17,671 bases of DNA from an uncultured Collinsella sp. (GTDB lineage: Bacteria; Actinomycetota; Coriobacteriia; Coriobacteriales; Coriobacteriaceae): assembly GCA_900757185.1 (NCBI GenBank), contig CAAEMX010000046.1, positions 1 to 17,671 of the forward strand. The letters are read 5' to 3'. This document shows, one piece after another, positions 7,240 through 14,193 of the stretch; positions within the stretch are counted from its first letter, which is position 1, and the number at the start of each line of letters is the position of its first letter. The notes below the pieces were generated by a model that was not told the DNA's origin, searched no databases, and saw only the letters and a list, made by a program, of their open reading frames with translations. The translations under genes and the position numbers were made by a program.

Positions 7240-8803
7240 TGGAGACGAACGTTATCTGGCGCAATGCCCGCGCGGCCGTTATCGAGCTCGACGATGGCGG
7301 CTACTTTACCTGTGCCGATACGTGGGAGATCTTTGTCAACGATGAGCCCGCCGGTACCACGAATACGGTCGAGACCTATGTCGATGGCCTGACCCCCGGC
7401 AAGCGCAACCTGATCCGCTTTGTCTGCGGCGAGCGCGAGTTGAGCGTAGGCGTCACCACGCCGGCGGAGCCAAGGGCGATGCCGAGCACGATGACACCAC
7501 CAACATTCAGGCTGCCATCATGGCCTGCCCCAAGGGCGGGCGCGTGCTGATCCCCGCCGGCAACTACCGCATCAAGTCCCTCTTCCTTAAGAGCAATATC
7601 AACATCGAGCTTGCCGAGGGCGCGGTGCTGCTGGCCCGTCACGAGCGCGCGGCGCTTGCCTACATTCCGGGCACGGTCACGGGCGACGAGGGCGCCGGGT
7701 ATGCCGGCACCGACATGCTGCCCCTGGGCCGCTGGGAAGGCGAGAGCTTTTCGACCTACTGTTCGACCTTTACGGGCCTGAGCGTGCACGACGTGTGCAT
7801 CTATGGCCGCGGCGCCATCGACGGCCAGACCGATTTTGCCGAGGACAACTGGTGGAACAAGGACTTTAAGAACATCTTCCGTCCCGAGGAGGGCCGCGAG
7901 GTCGCCCGCCCGCGCATGATCTTCCTGTCCGAGTGCGAAAACGTGAGTCTTGCCGGCTTTACCGTGCGCAACAGCCCGGCGTGGAATATCCATCCCATTC
8001 TGTGCGAGCACGTCGATGCCCTGTGCCTGTCCATCGAGGGTCCCAAGAACTCCCACAACACCGACGGTTTCGATCCCGAGAGCTGCAGTTTTGTCCGCAT
8101 CCTTGGCTGTCAGTTCTCGGTGGGGGACGACTGCATCGCCATCAAGAGCGGCAAACTGGGCATTGAACCCGAGCTCCGTCCCGCCACGCACGACGTGCTG
8201 ATCTCGCACTGCTACATGCACGACGGCCACGGCGCCGTGGTGCTGGGATCCGAGGCCGCCGGCGGCATCAAGGACCTCACCGTGAGCAAGTGCCTCTTTG
8301 AGCGCACCGACCGCGGCCTGCGCGTCAAGACACGCCGCGGACGCGGCAAGGACGCCGTCAACGAGGGCATCACCTTCGAGCACATTCGCATGGATAAGGT
8401 GCTCACGCCCTTCGTGGTTAACTCGTTCTACTTCTGCGACAAGGACGGCAAGACCGACTACGTTCAGTCTCGCGAGGCGCTGCCCGTCGACGACCGTACG
8501 CCCGGCTTTGGCGCCACGACGTTTTGCGATATCGAGGCCACCAACTGCCATGCGGCCGCGGCCTATATCACGGGCCTTCCCGAGAGCAAGGTGACGCGCC
8601 TGACGTTCCAGGATGTCCATGTGACCTTTGCCGCCGATGCCGAGCCCTTTGTGCCGGCCATGGCCTGCGGCGTGGAGCCCATGGTGCGCCAGGGCATCAT
8701 CGCGCAGAACGTGAAAGTCCTCGACCTGCAGAACGTGCGCATCGAGGGTCAGGATGGCGACGAGCTGCAGCTGCAAAACGTCGACAAGGTTATCCGCGCG
8801 TAG
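7240..8803 (+). pseudogene. GH28 polygalacturonase, frameshifted by an internal deletion
   Basis: Two overlapping frames make one GH28 gene. The first (ATG 7240, ribosome site GAGGGAGAGA 7227-7236, stop 7550) encodes an FN3-like N-terminal module of about 77 residues, then loses homology at about 7466-7471. From there the family sequence continues in another frame to TAG 8801-8803, starting with the GH28-like GAKGDAEHDDTTNIQAAI. The catalytic beta-helix is intact: NTDG (8057-8068), GDDC (8123-8134), GHG (8225-8233) and RVK (8321-8329), containing the usual Asp residues, His and Arg/Lys. The linker expected between VTTPAE and GAKGD is missing, consistent with a small deletion. An ATG at 7520 could start a 427-aa remnant but has no good ribosome site and would lack the first coil. 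No signal peptide. The function would be hydrolysis of oligogalacturonides in the cytoplasm. A sequencing or assembly error cannot be excluded. Confidence 0.85.
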
Positions 8804-8840
8804 GGTAGTGCTCCTGCACAAGTGAATACGGCATGTTGAG

Positions 8841-8876
8841 GCGTGCGACGGTCGGGTCTGCCCGGCTGTCGCACGC
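8841..8876 (+). other. Strong hairpin between GH28 and the pectinesterase gene
   Basis: GCGTGCGACGGTCGGG (8841-8856) pairs over 16 bp with 8861-8876 (two G-T wobbles, 4-nt loop TCTG). The bases after it (AATCTATAGG) contain no T run, so it is a weak terminator at best; it may stabilise or process the mRNA. The gap between the two genes is 131 bp. Confidence 0.55.
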
Positions 8877-8934
8877 AATCTATAGGTGCCGGTATTGCAC
8901 GGTGGGTGTTCTGTGACAGAAAGCGTAATGACAG

Positions 8935-11100
8935 ATGAGTGGTAAAGAACAGCTCTTTGAGGTATCGCTCGAACGCGAAGGCGCGTATCGCAGCATTTCG
9001 GCGGCGCTCGAGGCGGCGGAGCGGTGTGTGCCCGATGCGACCGTGCCGGTGCGCGTGCTGGTGGCGCCGGGTGAGTACCGCGAACGGGTCGAAATTCGTC
9101 GTCCGCATGTGACGCTCGAGGGCGAGACGGCCGACAGCGTGCGTATCGTGGGAGGCCTGGGTGCCAAGATGCCTTCGGAAGATGGTAGCTGCCAGGATGG
9201 AAGACTCGGCACCTTCCGTACGTACACGGTGCTGGTCGATGCCGACGACGTGACGCTTGCGGGTCTAACAATCGAAAACAACGCCGGTGATGGGCGCGAG
9301 GTCGGCCAGGCGATTGCCCTGTATGCCGATGGTGACCGCCTGGTTGTCGATGCCTGCTGCATTAAGGGACACCAGGACACGCTCTTTTTGGGGCCGCTGC
9401 CGCCGCGCGAGGCCAAGCCGGGCGGCTTTATAGGCCCCAAGCAGTTCGCCCCGCGCCGCGTGGGGCGGCAGTATTTTCGACGTTGCCGGATCGAGGGCGA
9501 TGTCGACTTTATCTTTGGCGGCGCGCGTGCCTACTTTGAGGGGTGTGAGATTCGCTCGCTCAACCGCGATATGGATGTCAACGGGTATGTAACGGCAGCC
9601 TCCACGCCTCAGGGCGAGCCGTACGGATTTGTGTTTCATGGCTGTTCGTTTACAGCCGATGAGGGCATTGCCCCCGGATCGGTCTATCTGGGTCGTCCAT
9701 GGCGCGAGTGGGCCCAGACCGTTTTGCTCGAATGCTGGCTGGGCCCCCATATTTCACTCGAGGGCTGGTGGGATTGGAATAAGCCAGCGGCACATGACGG
9801 CACCCTGTATGCCGGCGGTGCCCTGTTTGGCCCGGCGGGTGATACTGCCGCTTGGGTGCCGTGGGCGCATTGCCTGACCGGTCAGGATTCCGAACGCTAT
9901 GCGCGTGACCGAGTGCTTGCCGGCACGGATGGTTGGGATCCCGAGGGCGGCGACGGTGATGCGGTAGAGACGGCCGGGCTATCTGCCAATGGCCGCACCG
10001 TGCACATCGAGACGTACTACGAGGACGAACCTGCGCTGCGCGCCCGACTGAAGCGCGAGGGGCGCTCGGCCGCATTTACGGGCAAGACTCCCACAGACTT
10101 TGAGGCATGGAAGGCTGCGACCAGGACTCGTCTGTACGATATTTTGGGTCTTTCGCTTATGGACCGCGCCCCGATTGAGATTCGTGAGCTCAATCGCGTG
10201 CGGGTTGCCGGCAGCATCGTGCGTACTCATGCGGTGTTGCAGGTTGAGCACGATGTGTGGATGCCGTTTTACCTGTTGGAGCCGTCCCGCCCCAAGCTTG
10301 ACGAGCGGGGACTCAAGCGCTGCTATATCTGCCCGCATGGTCACCAGGGGGCGGGTGCTGCAAGCATAGCCGGCGTTGCGGGCGTGCCGGCGGTCGACGA
10401 TGCCGTGCGTAAGTTCAATTACGACTACGGTCTGCGTTTGGCGCGCATGGGTTACGTGACCGTCTGCCCCGATGCGCGTGGTTGGGGATACCGTCGTGAC
10501 TGGAAGGGTCAGGGCGACGACGAGAACAGCTACCTGCGCGGTACGTGTCTGAATCAAGCACGTATGGCCGAGCCGCTGGGTCTTACGGTCGCGGGCCTCA
10601 ACGCCTGGGACAACATGCGCTTGATTGATTACTTGGAGACACGCGGTGACATTGCCATGGACGACCTGGGCTGCTTTGGTTTTTCGGGCGGCGGTTACAT
10701 GACGTTGTACCTGTCCGCGCTCGACCCGCGCGTGCGCAAGGCGTTTGTCTCGGGCTATCTGTACGGCGTTGATGATTCGCTACTGCACCTCAACGGCAAT
10801 TGCAGCTGCAATTACACGCCTGGACTCTGGCGTCTGCTCGACATGGGCGACATTGCATCGCTTGTCGCGCCACGGCCGCTCTTGGTTCAGAGCTGCGAGA
10901 AAGACCATCTCAACGGCGCCCGCGGGCTTGCGAACGTAGACGAGCAGCTCGATATCGTTCGCGACGCCTACGCGCTGCTGGGCAAGGACGAAAACCTTCT
11001 GCACGAGGTCTGCCCGGGTGGACACCACCTGGGCGTGGCGCATCTTGCCGAGGATATCGAATGGCTCGATTCGCAAGTTGCGGAATGCGCCCACGCATAG
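8935..11100 (+). CDS. Two-domain pectin methylesterase (CE8) / alpha/beta-hydrolase esterase
   Basis: A 721-aa fusion. Residues about 1-330 form a CE8 pectin methylesterase: GQAIAL, GHQDTLF (Q147, D148), DVDFIFG (catalytic-type D191) and YLGRPWR (R254, W256) are all present. Residues about 340-721 form an alpha/beta hydrolase resembling acetyl-xylan-esterase/Abhydrolase_7 proteins, with nucleophile elbow GFSGGG (S584), probable acid D657 in SCEKDH and His in PGGHHLG (H697/H698). It would remove methyl esters and probably acetyl esters from the same pectin fragment. No signal peptide is visible (MSGKEQLFEVSLERE), so it is predicted cytoplasmic. The start is fixed by an in-frame stop at 8929-8931; the ribosome site (AGAAAG, 8919-8924) is weak. 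It lies between GH28 and an SGNH esterase. The acetyl specificity is inference; the CE8 assignment is firm. Confidence 0.9.
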   Translation: MSGKEQLFEVSLEREGAYRSISAALEAAERCVPDATVPVRVLVAPGEYRERVEIRRPHVTLEGETADSVRIVGGLGAKMPSEDGSCQDGRLGTFRTYTVLVDADDVTLAGLTIENNAGDGREVGQAIALYADGDRLVVDACCIKGHQDTLFLGPLPPREAKPGGFIGPKQFAPRRVGRQYFRRCRIEGDVDFIFGGARAYFEGCEIRSLNRDMDVNGYVTAASTPQGEPYGFVFHGCSFTADEGIAPGSVYLGRPWREWAQTVLLECWLGPHISLEGWWDWNKPAAHDGTLYAGGALFGPAGDTAAWVPWAHCLTGQDSERYARDRVLAGTDGWDPEGGDGDAVETAGLSANGRTVHIETYYEDEPALRARLKREGRSAAFTGKTPTDFEAWKAATRTRLYDILGLSLMDRAPIEIRELNRVRVAGSIVRTHAVLQVEHDVWMPFYLLEPSRPKLDERGLKRCYICPHGHQGAGAASIAGVAGVPAVDDAVRKFNYDYGLRLARMGYVTVCPDARGWGYRRDWKGQGDDENSYLRGTCLNQARMAEPLGLTVAGLNAWDNMRLIDYLETRGDIAMDDLGCFGFSGGGYMTLYLSALDPRVRKAFVSGYLYGVDDSLLHLNGNCSCNYTPGLWRLLDMGDIASLVAPRPLLVQSCEKDHLNGARGLANVDEQLDIVRDAYALLGKDENLLHEVCPGGHHLGVAHLAEDIEWLDSQVAECAHA

Positions 11101-11168
11101 CCCCTCGGATGTTGCGAATGAACGGTATGTACCTGTATGACCGCCGGTGTGCGGGTGAGGAGAAGAAT

Positions 11169-11837
11169 ATGGAAACGAAAAACTTGAGCGAATTGACCAT
11201 CTGCTGCTTTGGCGATTCGACCACCTGGGGCGATAACGGATGCGGCGGGGGAGGCAACGATATCTCCTGGACTTCGCACCTGGGTGCGCTGCTGGGCGGC
11301 GCTACGATCGAGAACTTTGGTATTAAGGGTTCGCGTATTGCCGTCAAGGCCGACCGTAGCGATTCGTTTGTCGAGCGCTTGGACGGCATCGATCACACGG
11401 CAGATATCTGCATCGTCTTTGGCGGCGTTAACGACTTTAGCCGTAACGTGCCGCTGGGAGAGCTGGGCAGCACGGACGTGCACGAGTTCTACGGTGCGCT
11501 CGACTACCTGATCCGCACCATCACGGCGCGCTCGCCTCAGGCAAAGCTGGTGTTTATGACGCCGTGCAAGACGAGCGGCAAACACGAGAAGGATATTCCG
11601 GCAAGCAACGAGGCCAACCATCTGGGCCTGACGCAAGACGCCTATGTGCAGGCGATGCTGGAGGTTTGCGATCGCTACTCGGTGCCGGTGATCGACCTGT
11701 ATGCGCAAAGCGGCATCAGTCCGTTTTTGCCGGAGCACCGCGAGCTCTACATGCCGGACGGTCTGCATTACAGCCCTGCCGGCTATGAGCGCCTGGCGCA
11801 TCGCATCGCTGCGGGCCTCACCGCCGTTTGCCGTTAA
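11169..11837 (+). CDS. SGNH/GDSL hydrolase, probable carbohydrate acetylesterase
   Basis: A 222-aa SGNH-fold esterase. Block I is GDST (S17 nucleophile), block III is GGVND (N88), and the C-terminal DGLH motif gives D197 and H200 of the triad. Length and the lack of extra domains fit small cytoplasmic carbohydrate acetylesterases such as rhamnogalacturonan acetylesterase-like enzymes; the pectin setting supports deacetylation of pectic oligosaccharides, but the exact substrate is not shown by the sequence. I chose ATG 11169 because GTGAGGAGAAGA lies just upstream; the frame opens far earlier (10800), but that would overlap the preceding gene by 300 bp with a low-complexity Arg-rich extension. 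No signal peptide. It is 68 bp downstream of the pectinesterase gene and probably co-transcribed with it. Confidence 0.86.
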   Translation: METKNLSELTICCFGDSTTWGDNGCGGGGNDISWTSHLGALLGGATIENFGIKGSRIAVKADRSDSFVERLDGIDHTADICIVFGGVNDFSRNVPLGELGSTDVHEFYGALDYLIRTITARSPQAKLVFMTPCKTSGKHEKDIPASNEANHLGLTQDAYVQAMLEVCDRYSVPVIDLYAQSGISPFLPEHRELYMPDGLHYSPAGYERLAHRIAAGLTAVCR

Positions 11838-11844
11838 AAGTCTG

Positions 11845-11919
11845 CCGTTCACGGGGATTATAGGGTTAACGTTCACCCTATAATCCCCGTTCGCGTTACA
11901 CTAGGGGAAACGTTCACCC
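11845..11919 (+). promoter_or_regulatory. GH105-operon promoter/operator region (three operator-like sites)
   Basis: This is the third copy of the layout. Site 1 is CCGTTCA (11845-11851; centre 11846.5), site 2 is GTTAACGTTCAC (11865-11876; centre 11870.5), and site 3 is GAAACGTTCACCC (11907-11919; centre 11911.5). Unlike the other two promoters, site 1 has no upstream AACGG half; a direct CCGTT (11831-11835) overlaps the stop of the SGNH gene. TTCACC (11872-11877) could act as -35 with TACACT (11897-11902) as -10, spacer 19, placing site 3 near the transcription start; a perfect TATAAT also occurs at 11879-11884 but without a recognisable -35. Confidence 0.72.
11851..11890. repeat. 40-bp near-perfect palindrome centred on an operator
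   Basis: Arms of 15 bp (11851-11865 and 11876-11890; core CGGGGATTATAGGG) flank the operator centre TTAACGTTCA. Only one pair (11867/11874) breaks the symmetry over all 40 bp. The arms carry TATAAT on both strands. No T run follows in either direction, so it is not a standard terminator, although it lies between the SGNH gene and the GH105 gene and would form a very stable hairpin in any read-through transcript. Confidence 0.85.
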
Positions 11920-11944
11920 ATCAATAACGTCAGAGGGGACAGCA

Positions 11945-13183
11945 ATGGGTTGCAATCAGATTCTGGACCGTTATATCGAGCAGTTGATCGAGACCTCTAC
12001 GCCTCAGGCGCCGGCCTGGAATATCGAAAAGCTTCGCGCCGGCAAGGAGAACACCTGGAATTACATTGACGGCTGCATGATCAAGGCGCTCATCGAGCTG
12101 TACGAGATCACCGGCGAGCAGCGTTACCTGACCTTCGCCGACGACTATATCGACTTCTTTGTCCAGGATGACGGCACCATCAAGCATTACGATCCCCAGG
12201 AGTACAACCTCGACAACGTCAACGCGGGCAAAACCCTCTACAAACTCTATGACCTGGTGGGCAAGCCCAAGTACCGTGCCGCCATGGATACCATCTACCG
12301 TCAGCTCGAGACCCAGCCGCGTACCAAAGAGGGTGTGTTTTGGCACAAAGCCGTCTACCCCAACCAGATCTGGCTCGACGGCATGTACATGGCGCAGCCG
12401 TTCTACATGCAGTACGAGCTGAGCTTCCACAACCGCCGTGCCTGCTCGGATAGCTTCCATATGTTCCAGGTGGTGCACGACCTGATGCGCAACCCCCTCA
12501 ACGGCCTGTACTATCACGCCTACGACGCGAGCCGCAAGCAGTTCTGGTGCGATCCCGTCACCGGCCTTTCGGCCAACTTCTGGCTGCGCGCCGAGGGCTG
12601 GTTCGCCATGGCGCTCATCGATACCTGGGAGCTCATGCCGCCCTCGATGTCGGCCGAGAAGGACGAGATCCGCAAGATGTTCCACGACCTGATCGACGCC
12701 ATGCTGCCGTATCAGGACGAGAAGACCGGTATGTGGCACCAGGTCATCAACCTGCCCAATATCGCCCCCAACTATCTGGAGGAGTCGGGCAGCGCCATCT
12801 TTGCCAACGCCATCATGAAGGGCGTGCGCCTGGGCGTGCTGGGCGAGCGCTACTACCAGTACGGCCGCCATGCGTTTGACGGCATCTGCGACACGTGCCT
12901 GTCCGAGCGCGACGGACAGCTGGCGCTCGACAACATCTGCCTGGTGGCGGGTCTTGGCAACACCGCGCACCGCGAGGGCACGTTTGGCTACTACATGAGC
13001 GAGCCCGTCGTCAAAAACGACGCGAAGGGCGTGGCGCCGCTGGTGCTCGCCTATATCGAGACTATGCATCATGACAAGTTGGCCGGTAAGCGCGATCCGC
13101 TCGCCCCTTCGGGCGTGTGCTCCATCGATGACCCGTTTGGCGGCTACACGCCGGGCATCAATGCTCATAAGGGGCGTGAATAG
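11945..13183 (+). CDS. GH105 unsaturated rhamnogalacturonyl/galacturonyl hydrolase
   Basis: A 412-aa alpha/alpha-toroid glycosidase of family GH105 (YteR/YesR type). These enzymes remove the terminal 4-deoxy-4,5-unsaturated uronic acid from lyase-generated pectin oligosaccharides by hydration, releasing 4-deoxy-5-ketouronate. IWLDGMYMAQPF contains the probable catalytic Asp (D145, corresponding to Asp143 of YteR); GLYYHAYDASRKQFW, ANFWLRAEGWFAMALID and YLEESGSAIFANAI are further family blocks. Length is slightly above the usual 370-400. No signal peptide, so it acts inside the cell on imported fragments. ATG 11945 has AGAGGGGA (11932-11939) upstream. It opens the third regulated transcription unit, followed one base later by the TIM-barrel gene. 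A lyase that would make its substrate is not encoded in the window. Confidence 0.92.
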   Translation: MGCNQILDRYIEQLIETSTPQAPAWNIEKLRAGKENTWNYIDGCMIKALIELYEITGEQRYLTFADDYIDFFVQDDGTIKHYDPQEYNLDNVNAGKTLYKLYDLVGKPKYRAAMDTIYRQLETQPRTKEGVFWHKAVYPNQIWLDGMYMAQPFYMQYELSFHNRRACSDSFHMFQVVHDLMRNPLNGLYYHAYDASRKQFWCDPVTGLSANFWLRAEGWFAMALIDTWELMPPSMSAEKDEIRKMFHDLIDAMLPYQDEKTGMWHQVINLPNIAPNYLEESGSAIFANAIMKGVRLGVLGERYYQYGRHAFDGICDTCLSERDGQLALDNICLVAGLGNTAHREGTFGYYMSEPVVKNDAKGVAPLVLAYIETMHHDKLAGKRDPLAPSGVCSIDDPFGGYTPGINAHKGRE

Positions 13184-13184
13184 C

Positions 13185-14090
13185 GTGGGGGCCATTACTC
13201 CGGGCGTGCGTTTACACGATCTTCCGCAGGGGACCGTCGAGGAACGCATTCGCATGGCAGGAGAGCTGGGCTTTTCGTGCATTCAGCTGCCGAGCAAGGT
13301 GCTCTACGCATCAATGGGAATCGATCGATGCGGTCTGACCCGCGAGCTCGCCGAGCATTTGCGTGCGGTGCTCGATGAGGCGGGCGTTTCGGTCGCCGTG
13401 CTCGGCTGTTATAAGAATCTGGCGACGCCCGATCGACAACAGCTCACGGATAACTTTGCCGAGTACGAGGCGTGCTTGAACTTTGCTCAGATGCTCGGCG
13501 GCTGTCCGGTTGGCACCGAGACCGGTCGTCCCAATGCGCAGAACTGCGTTGCTGGCGACCGTATGACCGACGAGGCACTCGATGCGTTTATGGATGGACT
13601 CGCGCGCGTCTGCGAGTGCGCCGAGGCCGTGGGTGGGCAAATACTGATCGAGCCCGGCTGGAACGAGACGGTCAACACGCCAGATCGCTGCCGTGAGGTG
13701 CTGGAGCGCGTCCCGAGCCCGGCGCTCGGCGTGATCTACGACCCGGTGTCGCTGCTGCATCCCAGCGTCGTTGGCGAGGCGCAGGAAATCACCGCGCGTA
13801 TGCTCTACTTATGCGGCAGTAAGATTCGCGTGCTGCACGCCAAGGATTTTGAGGTCGTCGACAACGAGGACGAAGCCGGCTGGTGCGATGGTACGGGTTC
13901 TCGCCTGGTGTGCCACGGCGTGGGCGAGACGGGCCGCTATGACTTTGAGCCCGTGGTGGCCTGGGCGGCTGCCGCCTGTTCGGGGATTCCTTGTGTGGTC
14001 GAGAACAGCGTGCCGGCGACGGCGGCTAGCTGCCTGGCGACACTCGAGCGCATGTCCGCTCGCTGCGGGGCTCCGCATCGCGAGATATAG
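13185..14090 (+). CDS. Xylose-isomerase-like TIM-barrel sugar isomerase/epimerase
   Basis: A 301-aa protein of the sugar phosphate isomerase/epimerase (AP endonuclease 2-like TIM-barrel) superfamily. The metal-site ligands expected for the fold are visible: E156 (LIEPGW), D186 (VIYDP), H218 (VLHAKD) and E273 (CVVENS). I favour GTG 13185, which has AAGGGG (13169-13174) at suitable spacing and begins one base after the GH105 stop; an ATG at 13161 or GTG at 13176 in the same frame is possible but poorly spaced. Such tight coupling with GH105 suggests a role on a uronate or keto-uronate released by that enzyme, perhaps its isomerisation, but the superfamily is too diverse to name the reaction. 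No KduI or KduD homologue is visible here, which makes that idea worth testing. Confidence 0.8.
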   Translation: MGAITPGVRLHDLPQGTVEERIRMAGELGFSCIQLPSKVLYASMGIDRCGLTRELAEHLRAVLDEAGVSVAVLGCYKNLATPDRQQLTDNFAEYEACLNFAQMLGGCPVGTETGRPNAQNCVAGDRMTDEALDAFMDGLARVCECAEAVGGQILIEPGWNETVNTPDRCREVLERVPSPALGVIYDPVSLLHPSVVGEAQEITARMLYLCGSKIRVLHAKDFEVVDNEDEAGWCDGTGSRLVCHGVGETGRYDFEPVVAWAAAACSGIPCVVENSVPATAASCLATLERMSARCGAPHREI

Positions 14091-14193
14091 CATTGGCTTT
14101 TGCCGTGGCGGCATATTGAGTTTGCTTGACTGGGGGCGGCGGTGAAGGGTTTTTATCGTCGCCTCATTGGATTACATCAAAAAGGGGAGTTGC

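Noticed and set aside
7520..8803. GH28 as an intact gene starting at ATG 7520
   Set aside because: No good ribosome site precedes it, the family GAKGD-to-DDT region lies upstream in the same frame without a start, and the N-terminal module is found in another frame with its own good start at 7240.
7376..9271. Long minus-strand open frame (631 codons) opposite GH28 and the pectinesterase
   Set aside because: It is a by-product of GC-rich codon bias: it is antisense to two genes with clear catalytic motifs, and its translation is low in recognisable motifs. The same applies to the antisense frames at 5532-7160, 11930-13282, 14230-15486 and 15822-17312.
10800..11168. Upstream extension of the SGNH hydrolase frame
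   Set aside because: It would overlap the pectinesterase gene by 300 bp and encode an Arg-rich low-complexity stretch; ATG 11169 has a good ribosome site and a family-like start.
11851..11890. 40-bp palindrome as an intrinsic terminator for the SGNH gene
   Set aside because: There is no T run after either arm, and the centre is a clear operator; it is listed as a repeat/regulatory structure instead.
13071..13184. Upstream extension of the TIM-barrel gene
   Set aside because: It overlaps the GH105 coding sequence and reads as low-complexity sequence; GTG 13185 has AAGGGG at suitable spacing and starts one base after the GH105 stop.
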